A DNA stretch of 64,000 nt from Mesorhizobium sp. WSM4306 (GTDB lineage Bacteria; Pseudomonadota; Alphaproteobacteria; Rhizobiales; Rhizobiaceae), in the NCBI RefSeq assembly GCF_007003975.1, contig NZ_VFTC01000007.1, positions 1-64,000 of the forward strand. The letters run 5' to 3'. Positions within the stretch are counted from its first letter, which is position 1, and each line of letters opens with the position of its first letter. Below the pieces are notes generated by a model, which was not told the DNA's origin, ran no database searches, and saw only the letters and a program-made list of their open reading frames with translations. The translations under genes were made by a program, and so were the position numbers. Below are positions 1-8,466 of the stretch, in pieces.

Positions 1-40
1 TCTCCTTTCAACCGCAATGAATCACGAACTCAAACCAAGG

Positions 41-55
41 GGAATCCTGAATCCT
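41..55. repeat. 15-bp repeat, copy 1
   Basis: The 15-mer ggaatcctgaatcct occurs here and again at 26853-26867, both times in non-coding DNA and followed by a T/C-taaa tail. Each copy holds two GAATC sites, which fit the GANTC methylation consensus of CcrM. Function is unknown. Confidence 0.4.
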
Positions 56-88
56 TTAAAAGGCGACAGGCTTTAGGTAGCACATGAG

Positions 89-313
89 TTGTCCGGTTTT
101 ATGAGCAGTCCGATGGAGGCGGCGGCGCTGACCAGCGCCAATCCGGCGACGGCGCTAGGCCTTAACGATCGCGGCGCCATCGAACTCGGACTTTTGGCGG
201 ATCTGGTGGTAGCCGATCGCCAGCCGGTGGCGCGGGTGCGGGCGACATTCCGCGCCGGCCGCATTATCTACAGCGACGGCACGCTGGGCCGGCGCCGGGA
301 TGACAGGGCATAA
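89..313 (+). pseudogene. C-terminal remnant of PhnM-like amidohydrolase
   Basis: The 74 codons encode only the C-terminal end of a metal-dependent amidohydrolase. The stretch with SANPATALGL, then NDRGAI, a GL-ADLVV element and a final VRATFRAGRI strand is the usual ending of PhnM (alpha-D-ribose 1-methylphosphonate 5-triphosphate diphosphatase) and of the related NagA deacetylases. The metal-binding HxH and the rest of the barrel are missing, and the 88 bases upstream contain no matching frame. It is therefore a gene remnant rather than a small functional gene. It converges on uxuA. PhnM fits slightly better than NagA, but the choice is not firm. Confidence 0.55.
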
Positions 314-328
314 AGTCCAGCCCTGTCA
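301..328. terminator. Hairpin between convergent genes
   Basis: A perfect 9-bp stem (301-309 with 320-328) and 10-nt loop lies at the end of the amidohydrolase remnant and includes the uxuA stop codon. It has no long T-run and could act in both directions. Confidence 0.4.
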
Positions 329-1510
329 AGCCAGCCCGAACGTCTCCACGGCGCGCATGATACCGCGCAGTTCGGCGAGGCCTTTCAGGCGGCCGATCAG
401 CGAGTAGCCGGGATTGATCCTTGTCTTGCCGATATCGTCGGCGAGCAGATGGCCATGGTCCGGCCGCATCGGGATTTGCCAGTCGGCGCGGCCTTCTCTG
501 TGGCGGCGCGCCTCTTCCTGCATCAGCGCTAGGATGACATGCGCCATGTCGGTGCCACCCTCGAGATGCTCGGCCTCGTAGAACGAGCCGTCCTTCTCGA
601 TGGTGATGTTGCGCAGATGGGCGAAATGGATGCGGTCGGCGAATTCCTTGACCATGGCGACAATGTCGTTGTCGGCGCGCGTGCCGTAGGAGCCGGTGCA
701 GAACGTCAGCCCATTGGCCTGGCTGTCGACAGCACTCAAGATGAAGCGCGCATCCTCGGCGGTCGAAACGACGCGCGGCAGGCCGTAGAGCGAGAAGGGC
801 GGGTCGTCAGGATGGATGCACATGCGCACCCCCTCCTCTTCCGCCACAGGAATGATCTCGCGCAGGAACCAGGCGAGGTTGTCGCGCAGTTCCTTCGGCC
901 CGATCCCGTCATAGTCGGCAAGCGCCTCGCGAAAACTATCGCGGTCATACTTGCGCTCTGTCGCCGGCAGGCCGGCGATGAGGTTGCGCTCGATCTGGTC
1001 GATCTTCTCGGGCGCCAATTCCTTGAGCCGCTTCTCCGCCTGCGCAATGCGCGCCGGCGTGTAGCTGTCAGCGCCGTTTTTTCGCTTCAGCACGAACAGA
1101 TCATAGGCGGCGAAATCGATCGCATCGAAACGCAGGGCATAGCCCGTCGTCGGCAGCCGGTAGGCGAGATCGGTGCGGGTCCAGTCGACCACAGGCATGA
1201 AATTATAGCAGATCGTGGCGATGCCGGCCTTGGCCAGCGCGCGGATGCTATCGCGATAGTAGCCGGCATAGCGCTCGCGTTCCGGCGCGCCGATCTTGAA
1301 GGAATTGTGGACCGGGATGCTCTCGACGACCGACCAGGTCAGTCCGGCCGCCTCGATGATGCGCTTGCGCTCCAGCACTTCGGCTTCAGGCCACGCCCTG
1401 CCGTCGTAGATATGGTGAAGCGCCGAGACCACGCCGGTGGCGCCAGCCTGCTTGACATGATCGAGTGTCACCGGATCGTCAGGTCCATACCAGCGCCAGC
1501 ATTGTTCCAT
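326..1510 (-). CDS. uxuA: Mannonate dehydratase
   Basis: This 394-residue protein matches mannonate dehydratase in length and along its whole sequence (for example [20 protein letters not shown] near the start, MCIHPDDPP and RPDHGH later). The enzyme converts D-mannonate to 2-keto-3-deoxy-D-gluconate in the cytoplasm, in glucuronate catabolism. His/Cys/Asp residues of the metal site are visible in [16 protein letters not shown] and the MRPDHGH segment near the C-terminus. The ATG at 1510 follows an AGAAGGAAAG ribosome-binding site, so the longer upstream reading is rejected. It is divergent from the SDR gene (83 bp apart), suggesting a shared control region. No uxuB/uxaC is nearby, so the physiological substrate is inferred. 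Confidence 0.93.
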   Translation of the reverse strand: MEQCWRWYGPDDPVTLDHVKQAGATGVVSALHHIYDGRAWPEAEVLERKRIIEAAGLTWSVVESIPVHNSFKIGAPERERYAGYYRDSIRALAKAGIATICYNFMPVVDWTRTDLAYRLPTTGYALRFDAIDFAAYDLFVLKRKNGADSYTPARIAQAEKRLKELAPEKIDQIERNLIAGLPATERKYDRDSFREALADYDGIGPKELRDNLAWFLREIIPVAEEEGVRMCIHPDDPPFSLYGLPRVVSTAEDARFILSAVDSQANGLTFCTGSYGTRADNDIVAMVKEFADRIHFAHLRNITIEKDGSFYEAEHLEGGTDMAHVILALMQEEARRHREGRADWQIPMRPDHGHLLADDIGKTRINPGYSLIGRLKGLAELRGIMRAVETFGLA

Positions 1511-1593
1511 TTTCGGCTTTCCTTCTGCGAGAGGTTGGCAACTTATTGTTGGACCGCGACGGGAGTCGATAGAAAAGGAAGGAGTTTTTAGAA

Positions 1594-2379
1594 ATGACGG
1601 ATTTCGAGGGCAAGGTGGCCCTGGTGACCGGGACGACCGGCATTGGCCTGGCGACCGCCAGGCGCCTTGCGGCCGGCGGCGCCGCAATCATCGCCTGCGG
1701 CATCGACCGCATCGCCAACGCGGCGATGAAAGCCCAGCTGGAAAGCGCTGGAGCAGCAGTGCTGGTCGTCGACACCGACGTCTCCGTCCCCGACCAGGTG
1801 CGCGACGCGGTGGCGGCCGGCGTCACAAGATTCGGCGGCCTCGACGTCATCGTCAATTCGGCCGCGGTGCATCCGTACGGAACCGCGACGACGACCGATT
1901 GGGAAACCTGGAACCGGGCAATGACCGTCAATGTCGGCTCGATCTATCTGACGGCGCATTTCGGCATTCCGGAAATGATCAAACGGGGCAGCGGCGCCAT
2001 CGTCAATGTCGCCTCGGTGCAGGGTTTTGCCTGCCAGCAGAACGTCGCCGCCTACGCCACGACCAAGGGCGCCATCCACACGCTGACGCGCTCGCTGGCG
2101 CTCGACTATGCGGCGGCGGGCATTCGCGTCAATTCGGTCAGCCCCGGCTCGATCCGCACGCCGATCCTGGAGAAGGCCGCTCGCGGCGAGAGTGGCAGCG
2201 ATGCCGATGTCGAAGAGGCCTACAAGCGCTTCGGCGCGGCGCATCCGCTCGGCCGCATCGGCGAACCGGAGGAGGTGGCCGAGCTCATCGCCTTCCTGTG
2301 CTCGTCGAAAGCCGGTTTCTGCACCGGCGCCGACTACAGGATTGATGGCGGCCTGACGGCAGGCATTGGCGTGAAGTAA
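1594..2379 (+). CDS. SDR-family NAD(P)-dependent oxidoreductase
   Basis: A 261-residue classical short-chain dehydrogenase. The TGTTGIG nucleotide-binding loop is at residues 13-19, the NSAA segment follows strand 4, the catalytic Tyr-Lys pair is in YATTK near residue 152, and the ending RIDGG is typical. Start: AAGGAAGGAG precedes the ATG. It lies divergent from uxuA and near a COG3618 lactonase-like hydrolase, so oxidation of a sugar acid or sugar (for example a 2-keto-3-deoxy-L-fuconate- or hexuronate-type intermediate) is likely. The specific substrate cannot be read from the sequence. Confidence 0.85.
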   Translation: MTDFEGKVALVTGTTGIGLATARRLAAGGAAIIACGIDRIANAAMKAQLESAGAAVLVVDTDVSVPDQVRDAVAAGVTRFGGLDVIVNSAAVHPYGTATTTDWETWNRAMTVNVGSIYLTAHFGIPEMIKRGSGAIVNVASVQGFACQQNVAAYATTKGAIHTLTRSLALDYAAAGIRVNSVSPGSIRTPILEKAARGESGSDADVEEAYKRFGAAHPLGRIGEPEEVAELIAFLCSSKAGFCTGADYRIDGGLTAGIGVK

Positions 2380-2434
2380 GGCTGTGATGGCGTTCTGCAC
2401 GCTTGCCGGCAATCGCGAACCTTGTCCGATCGCC

Positions 2435-3271
2435 CTATAGCTTCCACATCCGCCTGGCATTGCCCGACAGCAATTTCATCCTCTCCTCGGGGCTGGCGCC
2501 CGCGATCAGCGCGTGCGTCGCCGCCACCCAGGTCGCGAGCCCTCCGCCAAGCGTGCACACCGGCCAGTCGCTGCCCCAGACGACGCGATCCCACCCGAAA
2601 GACTCGATCGTGTGTTCGACATAGGGACGCAAGTTCTCGACACTCCACGAGCTGGGGTCCGCATAGGCCACGACGCCCGAAATCTTGCCAGTGACATTGG
2701 GGCGCCGCGCGATCTCGGCCATGTGCTCGCGCCATGGGTGCTCGGCGCGGCCTTTGATATCGGGCACGCCGCAATGGTCGAGAACGAACTGGACGTCCGG
2801 CGCGAGATCGGCGAGTGCAATCGCGCGTGGAATCTGATGCGGCATGACCACGAGATCGAAGGTCAGCCCGCTGCCGGAAAGCCGCCTGATGTTATCGCGA
2901 AACAGCGCACTGTCCGAAAGCTCGTCCGGCATGACATGCAGCACGCGGCGAAACCCCTTGATGAAGGGATCGGCCTGTTGGCGTTCGAGATAGGCGGCAA
3001 AGCCGCCCTCTTCTGGACGACACGCGGCAATCGCGCCGCGCAAAAGACTGCCCGCCTGCTGCGACTGCGCCTTGACATGGCTGGTCTCGGCCTCGATGTC
3101 GGCTTGATCGACATCGACCTCCATATGCAATGCCGCCTCGATGCCGGCGCGGCGGGCTTGGGTCGCATACTCCTCATGTGGGAAATCGCGATTGAGCGCC
3201 GGTGCGCCGGCAAGCCAGGGATAGCGCAGCGCCGACAGATCGATCAGGTGCAGATGGGTGTCAATGATCAT
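2435..3271 (-). CDS. COG3618 amidohydrolase, L-fuconolactonase-like
   Basis: A 278-residue TIM-barrel hydrolase of the Amidohydro_2 family. The N-terminal DTHLHL metal motif, the LDHCGVPD His and the WGSDWPV Asp near residue 240 are all present. Members hydrolyse sugar lactones (L-fuconolactone, L-rhamnonolactone) or 2-pyrone-4,6-dicarboxylate. Next to uxuA and an SDR, a sugar-lactonase role is the best inference: the dehydrogenase would make a lactone that this enzyme opens. It is convergent with the SDR gene and followed upstream by the DHA2 pump gene on the same strand (51 bp apart). Confidence 0.8.
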   Translation of the reverse strand: MIIDTHLHLIDLSALRYPWLAGAPALNRDFPHEEYATQARRAGIEAALHMEVDVDQADIEAETSHVKAQSQQAGSLLRGAIAACRPEEGGFAAYLERQQADPFIKGFRRVLHVMPDELSDSALFRDNIRRLSGSGLTFDLVVMPHQIPRAIALADLAPDVQFVLDHCGVPDIKGRAEHPWREHMAEIARRPNVTGKISGVVAYADPSSWSVENLRPYVEHTIESFGWDRVVWGSDWPVCTLGGGLATWVAATHALIAGASPEERMKLLSGNARRMWKL

Positions 3272-3322
3272 GCTTTCCTCGCGAGTCGATTTCGTATCGT
3301 CGCCAGATATTCGAGGCCTGGT

Positions 3323-4852
3323 TCAATGCCGCTTCGGGATCTCTTTGTCCTCGAGCAGCAACGTCAGCCCCATGGCGACGAAGTAGAGCGCCACCACCCA
3401 GATGAACATCACGTTGAACCCGCTGGAGTAATGGTCGAGCACCACTTCGCGGATCGCGCCCGGCAGGCTCGACGCGAGATGCGGGGTCAGCCCGTTCAGG
3501 CCCTGCGGCAGCAGGGCGGCGGCATCGGCGGGGAGTTCGGCAGTCTGCCGGTTCAGGGCCCAGATCATCACCGCGCCGTTCAGCGCCAGTCCAAGCGATG
3601 CTCCGAGCGTCCGTGCCTGGGTGATCAGCGAGGTCACCGCGCCGATGTCCCGCAGGGGTGCCGCCGCCTGGATCGCCACGATCAGCACCTGGAACTGCAG
3701 GCCCATGCTGATGCCGAACACAGCCATCATTGTCGCCAGCACCCAGATCGGCGTGTGCTGGTTGGTGACGACGAAGCCCAGCATCAGGAACCCGCCAATA
3801 GCCATTGCGACCACCGGCATCCATTTGTAGCGTCCGGTTGCGGCAATCACGCGACCGGCGACGATTGAGATGACCATCGACGTCAGCGACGCCGGCAGGA
3901 ACAGGAAGCCGACTTCGGCCGGGCTTAGACCCGTCAGCGTCTGCATGTAGAGCGCGAAATAGAAGAACATGCCCAGCGTCACCGTTCCGGCGACCAGCGA
4001 CACGCCGGAGACGATGCTGACCGTCGAGTTGCCGAACAGCCGCAACGGCACGATCGGTTCTTCCGCCCGGCGCTCGACCATGATGAACAGGACGATGGCG
4101 ACCAGTGCGACCAGCGGCAGCACGAAGGTGATGAGGTCCGGCCCGGTGGGGTCGAGCACATGATAGCCCCAATAGACGATGGCCGTCGTGCCGATGGCGA
4201 GCAGCGCGCCGCCGAGATAGTCGATGTGGTGCTTTCTCTCGTTGAACCGGCTGCGCATGGCGAAGGCCAGCACCGCCATCACGATGATGCCGATCGGCAG
4301 GTTGACCAGGAACACCCAGCGCCAGCCGAACAGACTGGTGATGTAGCCGCCGGCCAAGGGACCGAGCACCGACGACAGCGCGAACACCGCCGAACTGTAG
4401 CCCTGGTATTTGGCGCGGTCGCGCGGCCCGAACAACTCGCCGATCATGGCGAAGGCCGAGACCATCAGCCCGCCGCCGCCAATGCCCTGCAGCACGCGCG
4501 CGGCGATCAGGCTCTCCATCGACCAAGCCATGCCGCAGACCAGGGACCCTACGAGAAACAGGCCGATTGCCGTCAACACGACATTCTTGCGACCATACAT
4601 ATCGCCGAGCTTGCCGTAGAAAGGCGAGACTGCGGCGGTCGACAGCAGATAGGCGGCACCCACCCAGCCGAACAGATGCAGATTGCCGAGTTCACCGGCA
4701 ATGGTAGGCAAGGCGGTGACGACGATCTGCATGTCGATTGTGGCCATGAACATGGCGATCAACGCACCGAAATAGACGACCAGTGTCGTCAGATCGGGCC
4801 TGGCTTCGGCCTCCACGGGCGCCGCATCTGGCAGCGTCTGGTCGACAGTCAT
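3323..4852 (-). CDS. MFS efflux transporter, DHA2 (EmrB/QacA) family
   Basis: A 509-residue membrane protein with about 14 hydrophobic segments, the number typical of drug:H+ antiporter family 2. The N-terminal half carries the MFS loop GKLGDMYGRKNV, the segment LQGIGGGG and the antiporter motif SSVLGPLAGG. Such pumps export drugs, dyes or metabolites across the inner membrane. There is no partner membrane fusion protein beside it, so it probably acts alone. A GGAG site precedes the ATG and a good sigma-70 promoter lies 27-55 bp upstream. The substrate is unknown. Confidence 0.88.
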   Translation of the reverse strand: MTVDQTLPDAAPVEAEARPDLTTLVVYFGALIAMFMATIDMQIVVTALPTIAGELGNLHLFGWVGAAYLLSTAAVSPFYGKLGDMYGRKNVVLTAIGLFLVGSLVCGMAWSMESLIAARVLQGIGGGGLMVSAFAMIGELFGPRDRAKYQGYSSAVFALSSVLGPLAGGYITSLFGWRWVFLVNLPIGIIVMAVLAFAMRSRFNERKHHIDYLGGALLAIGTTAIVYWGYHVLDPTGPDLITFVLPLVALVAIVLFIMVERRAEEPIVPLRLFGNSTVSIVSGVSLVAGTVTLGMFFYFALYMQTLTGLSPAEVGFLFLPASLTSMVISIVAGRVIAATGRYKWMPVVAMAIGGFLMLGFVVTNQHTPIWVLATMMAVFGISMGLQFQVLIVAIQAAAPLRDIGAVTSLITQARTLGASLGLALNGAVMIWALNRQTAELPADAAALLPQGLNGLTPHLASSLPGAIREVVLDHYSSGFNVMFIWVVALYFVAMGLTLLLEDKEIPKRH

Positions 4853-4878
4853 CGGGATCTCCGTAGCTCGGGGCGCGA

Positions 4879-4907
4879 TTTATGTGCCCACGACCGAGAG
4901 GTGTCAA
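4879..4907 (-). promoter_or_regulatory. Sigma-70-type promoter for the DHA2 pump gene
   Basis: On the minus strand TTGACA (4907-4902) is followed after exactly 17 bases by CATAAA (4884-4879). The ATG is 27 bases further downstream. Housekeeping-type match, not tested. Confidence 0.6.
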
Positions 4908-5063
4908 ATAGGCGATAACGCCATGCCTGGACGCAGTCCGTCCGGTTAACAGGGAGAGCCCCAGTGCCGGAGGCGCCCCTCCTTCTCCCGCGCCCCGGCT
5001 CCTGCGGGAGGATGTCGACGTGCGGAAGCCTGACCGGAGGCATTGTACACAGAGAGGTTGAGG

Positions 5064-5909
5064 TCAGCTCGACGCCGTCTTGCCCACCTTTACCGCCGCT
5101 GCCTGCTTCGCGCCCATTCCGAGCAGCAGATTGTCGTCGGAGAGTTCGTCTCCGCGCGCCTGCCGGAACAGGTTGAGCATATCGGGAACGTCAAGGCTCT
5201 TGCGCTGGTCGCCGGCAATGTCGAAGACGATGGTCCCTTCATGCAGCATGACCGTGCGCGTGCCATGGTCGAGCGCATCACGCATCGAGTGCGTCACCAT
5301 CAGCGCCGTCAGTCTCTGCTCCTCGACAATCCTGCGTGTGAGTTCCAGAACGAAGGCCGCGGTGCGCGGGTCGAGTGCGGCGGTGTGTTCGTCCAGCAGC
5401 AATATCTTCATGCCCGTCAGCGTCGACATCAGCAAACTGACCGCCTGGCGCTGGCCACCCGACAACAATCCCATCGAATCACCAAGCCGGTTCTCCAAGC
5501 CTAGGCCCAGCATCGACAATTTTTCGCGAAACAATGAGCGGCGGGAGGCATCGAGCGCGCGGCCGAAGCTCCGCACGCTGCCGCGCGAAAAAGCGAGCGC
5601 CATGTTTTCTTCAATCGACAGCCGCTCGCAGGTGCCGGCCATCGGATCCTGGAACACCCGTGCGATCAGCTTCGCCCGCTTCGGTGCCGACCAGCGGGTG
5701 ACGTCCGTGCCGTCGACGATGATCGAGCCTCGCTCCGGCCTTGCCGTGCCGCTCAGTACATTGAGCAGCGTCGACTTGCCGGCGCCGTTCGAGCCGATGA
5801 CGGTGACGAACTCGCCTTCGGGGATGGTGAGGTCCAGGCCGCGCAGCGCGCGATGCTCGAGCGGCGTGCCGCGGCCGAAGGTGACGTGAACGTCGCTGAG
5901 GCTGATCAT
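5064..5909 (-). CDS. ABC transporter ATPase (COG1101 type)
   Basis: A 281-residue ABC ATPase. Walker A GSNGAGKST is near residue 40, the signature is LLSGGQRQA and Walker B ends ILLLDEHTAALDP. The unusual DEHTAALDP and the neighbours identify the COG1101 ATPase that works with COG4120 permeases and COG2984 binding proteins. Homologous systems (TrpXYZ-like) take up tryptophan or other aromatic compounds in Gram-positives; the substrate here is unknown. The ATG at 5909 overlaps the permease stop by four bases (ATGA), and a GGAGCG site precedes it. It is the third gene of the operon binding protein-permease-ATPase. Confidence 0.88.
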   Translation of the reverse strand: MISLSDVHVTFGRGTPLEHRALRGLDLTIPEGEFVTVIGSNGAGKSTLLNVLSGTARPERGSIIVDGTDVTRWSAPKRAKLIARVFQDPMAGTCERLSIEENMALAFSRGSVRSFGRALDASRRSLFREKLSMLGLGLENRLGDSMGLLSGGQRQAVSLLMSTLTGMKILLLDEHTAALDPRTAAFVLELTRRIVEEQRLTALMVTHSMRDALDHGTRTVMLHEGTIVFDIAGDQRKSLDVPDMLNLFRQARGDELSDDNLLLGMGAKQAAAVKVGKTASS

Positions 5910-6829
5910 GTCGCGCTCCTTTTCAGGAGACTGCGCATCGGATTGACGACCTTGGGCAGGATGAGCGCCATCGCCACCAGAACCGCGGTGACCAGATTGA
6001 GGTCGGAGGACTGCAGGCCGAGCCAGCCGGTGTTCAGCGCAAGCGCAATGGCGATGCGATAGCCGATGGCGCCGAAGACGCAGGAGAAGATCGCAATCAC
6101 GATCGACTTCGTCCGGAATATCGTTTCGCCCAGGATCACGGCGGCAAGGCCGGCGATCGCCGTGCCGGTGCCGACGGTGACATCGGCAAAGCCGGCGGTC
6201 TGCGCAAACAGCGCGCCCGCCAGCGCCACCAGCCCATTGGCCATTGCGACGCCGATATAGGTGTGCATCTCGGAGGGAATGCCTTGCGCCTGCGCCATGC
6301 GCGGATTGGCGCCGGTGGCGCGCATTGCCAGGCCGAATTCCGAGGTCAGGAAGCGGGCAAGTAACGCGCCGACAACACTGACGATGATCAGCAGCGCCAG
6401 CACCTTGAGCGTCGGCCGTCCTGGCAGTCCGGAAGCCTCGACCAGCGGCCGCAACCACGCAAACAGGTCGATCAGCGTCGGCTGGTTCATCAGTGGAATG
6501 TTGGGCCTACCCATGATGCGCAGATTGACCGAAAACAGCGCGGTCATGGTGAGAATGCCGGCGAGCAAGTGCAAGATGCCGAAGCGGATGTTCAGCCAGG
6601 CGGTGACGACGCCCGCAAGGCAGCCGGCGACGATCGCCGCAAGCGTGCCGGTGATGGGATTGATGCCGCCCGAGATCATCGCCGCGGCGACGGCAGCACC
6701 CAGCGGAAACGAGCCGTCAACCGTCAGGTCGGGAAAGTCGAGGACGCGGAACGAAATGTAGACGCCTAGCGCCACGAGCGCGAAGACAAGCCCGATCTCG
6801 ACAGCGCCGATCAGGGAAATCAGGTTCAT
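5906..6829 (-). CDS. ABC transporter permease (COG4120 type)
   Basis: A 307-residue inner-membrane protein with about eight hydrophobic helices. It contains LDFPDLTVDGSFPLGAAVAA and a cytoplasmic loop ATGANPRMAQAQGIPSE, the latter matching the coupling loop of the BPD_transp_2 permeases. It forms the channel of the importer with the ATPase (four-base overlap) and the binding protein at 6927-7898. Start at ATG 6829 after GGAGCGG. A strong stem-loop separates it from the binding-protein gene. Confidence 0.88.
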   Translation of the reverse strand: MNLISLIGAVEIGLVFALVALGVYISFRVLDFPDLTVDGSFPLGAAVAAAMISGGINPITGTLAAIVAGCLAGVVTAWLNIRFGILHLLAGILTMTALFSVNLRIMGRPNIPLMNQPTLIDLFAWLRPLVEASGLPGRPTLKVLALLIIVSVVGALLARFLTSEFGLAMRATGANPRMAQAQGIPSEMHTYIGVAMANGLVALAGALFAQTAGFADVTVGTGTAIAGLAAVILGETIFRTKSIVIAIFSCVFGAIGYRIAIALALNTGWLGLQSSDLNLVTAVLVAMALILPKVVNPMRSLLKRSAT

Positions 6830-6852
6830 GAACCGCTCCGTTGGTCCTAACA

Positions 6853-6886
6853 GATCAGGCGAGGCGCTTGCGCGCCACGCCTGATC
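6853..6886 (-). other. Intercistronic stem-loop in ABC operon
   Basis: Inverted arms gatcaggcg (6853-6861) and cgcctgatc (6878-6886) enclose 16 bases that can pair further (gcgcttgcgc). It has no T-run. Placed between the binding-protein and permease genes, it could protect the upstream message from 3' decay and so raise binding-protein expression. Confidence 0.5.
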
Positions 6887-6926
6887 CTTCTGTGCTGCAG
6901 GGCGCTTTGGCGCCCGTGCGGTTGTC

Positions 6927-7898
6927 CTATTCGATGACCTGCTTGGCGCGGTCGCGCACGCTTTTCGGGATCGTCACGCCCATGGCCTCGGCTGCCTTGG
7001 CGTTGACCATCAGGTCGGTGCCGGTGGCGTTGCGCACCGCAATGTCGCCCGGCTTTTCGCCCTTGAGCACGCGCACCACGATCGCGCCCGTCTCGAGGCC
7101 GACCTGGTAGTAGTCGAAGCCGACGGACGCGATCGCCCCGCGCTTGACGGTGTCGTTCTCGGCCGAGAACACCGGCAGTTTGTTCTCGGCGCCGACGGCC
7201 AGGATCGTCTCCAGCGCCGAGATGATGGTGTTGTCGGTCGGCAGATAGATGACATCGACCTTGCCGACCAGGTTCTGCGCCGCACCCGCGACATCGGCCG
7301 ACTTGGACGCCGGCGCCTCGACGATCTCAAAACCCTTGGCCTTGCCCAGTTCCTTCAGCGCCGCAAGCAAAGCGATGCTGTTCGATTCCGCCGGATTGAA
7401 GGGCACGCCGATCTTGGCGGCGGAAGGCAGGAATTCCCGGATCAGGTCGAGCTGCTGCTCAAGCGGCGAGAAGTCGGAAATGCCGGTGACGTTGCCGCCC
7501 GGATGGTCGCGGTCGGTGACGATCTGCGCCGAGACAGGATCGGTGACCGCGGTGAAGACCACGGGGATATCCTGCGTCGCCGACACCACAGCCTGCGCCG
7601 ATGGAGTAGCGATCGCGACGATGACGTTGGGCTTTTCGCCGGCGAATTTCTGCGCGATCTGCGCGGCGGTCGCCGGCTGTCCCTGCGCCGACTCGAACTC
7701 GAAGGTCAGATTGTCGCCTTCCTTGTAGCCGGCATCCTCCAGGGCCTTCTTGACGCCGGCGCGCGCCGCGTCCAGCGACGGATGCTCGACGATCGCGGTA
7801 ACCGCAACGGTGACCTTGTCGGCCGCGAACGCGCTCGCGCAGCCCAAAATCGCCAGCGCCATGACGCCTCCGGCGAGACTTGAGATGAAACCCTTCAA
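6927..7898 (-). CDS. ABC substrate-binding protein (COG2984 / TrpX-like)
   Basis: A 323-residue periplasmic binding protein. Residues 1-25 form a Sec signal peptide with a hydrophobic core and an ASAFAA cleavage site. The mature part has the two-domain ABC_sub_bind fold: VAVTAIVEHPSLDAA, then IVAIATPSAQA, VFTAVTDPV and the linker NVTGISDF are all typical of COG2984. The start codon is TTG at 7898, supported by a GGGAGGAAG site six bases upstream. It is the first gene of the three-gene operon. The ligand is unknown; relatives bind tryptophan or other small aromatic compounds. Confidence 0.88.
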   Translation of the reverse strand: MKGFISSLAGGVMALAILGCASAFAADKVTVAVTAIVEHPSLDAARAGVKKALEDAGYKEGDNLTFEFESAQGQPATAAQIAQKFAGEKPNVIVAIATPSAQAVVSATQDIPVVFTAVTDPVSAQIVTDRDHPGGNVTGISDFSPLEQQLDLIREFLPSAAKIGVPFNPAESNSIALLAALKELGKAKGFEIVEAPASKSADVAGAAQNLVGKVDVIYLPTDNTIISALETILAVGAENKLPVFSAENDTVKRGAIASVGFDYYQVGLETGAIVVRVLKGEKPGDIAVRNATGTDLMVNAKAAEAMGVTIPKSVRDRAKQVIE

Positions 7899-8169
7899 TT
7901 CTTCCTCCCACTGCTTCTGCTGGACGTCGCCTGACGTTCAGTTGCCAATCGCGAATCTATCGCTTTCCCGGCCGCAAAGCGACCGGAAGCCTTTCGAAAT
8001 CCTGCTGTCGATGCCCGGCAGCAGCGCCGCCAGGATCGAACGGCGCCCCCGCCCGTCTGATAGCAGGCAGACCGGCTTGCTTGCTAGTTTGATGCTTTAT
8101 GCCACTCACTTGGGCAGCCAATTGACCGGCGACCTTCGGATCGCCTCAGGAGAACTGAAGACTGACGGA
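7899..8169. other. Intergenic region, no gene seen
   Basis: No reading frame here has recognisable protein features. It must hold the promoter of the minus-strand ABC operon, but I could not pick out a convincing -35/-10 pair. Confidence 0.4.
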
Positions 8170-8192
8170 GGGCCGCCACATTGTGGCGGCCC
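8170..8192 (-). terminator. Stem-loop after the tautomerase remnant
   Basis: A perfect 10-bp GC-rich stem (8170-8179 with 8183-8192) with a 3-nt loop lies just past the stop codon at 8199. There is no T-run, so termination is plausible but not certain. Confidence 0.5.
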
Positions 8193-8198
8193 GGTTGG

Positions 8199-8396
8199 TC
8201 AGCTGTTGCCGGCGGCCCGGCGCCTTCGATACTCAGGCACCGGCAATCCGCCCCAGCCCCAATTTTCCAGCTCGACCTCCTCGATGACAACAAAGGTCGC
8301 TTCGAGCGGCTTGTGGAGGACGTCGAGCAGCAATTGGCTGACTCCGGCGATCAGCGCGGCCTTCTCCTCAACGGATCGGCCGGCGTGAGTGGGTTT
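8199..8396 (-). pseudogene. 4-oxalocrotonate tautomerase-family gene lacking its start
   Basis: The minus-strand frame encodes GRSVEEKAALI, then about 50 residues ending in LENWGWGGLPVPEY and a stop, the classic small tautomerase sequence. These enzymes use an N-terminal Pro1 as the catalytic base. Here the frame just upstream reads K-P-T-H-A before GRS, with no ATG, GTG or TTG in frame. About five residues normally between Pro1 and GRS are missing. An AAGGAG ribosome-binding site remains about 8 bases upstream, so the start region appears deleted or mutated. I call it a decayed gene; a non-standard start cannot be excluded. Confidence 0.65.
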
Positions 8397-8431
8397 CCTG
8401 CTCCTTGCCGCGACATGTTTCGGCAGAGCGC

Positions 8432-8460
8432 AAAAAAATGGGCCGGTACAACCGGCCCAT
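8432..8460 (-). terminator. Rho-independent terminator of the flotillin gene
   Basis: A perfect 10-bp stem (8438-8447 with 8451-8460) has a 3-nt loop and, on the minus strand, is followed by seven T residues (8438-8432, the first shared with the stem). It starts seven bases after the flotillin stop codon. Confidence 0.9.
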
Positions 8461-8466
8461 TTTCAA

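Noticed and set aside
539..1591. 350-codon plus-strand frame antisense to uxuA
   Set aside because: It is the complement of a well-conserved enzyme gene and has no recognisable domain. Similar long antisense frames across the window (for example 14095-15279, 45000-46559, 47450-49054) are products of the high GC content.
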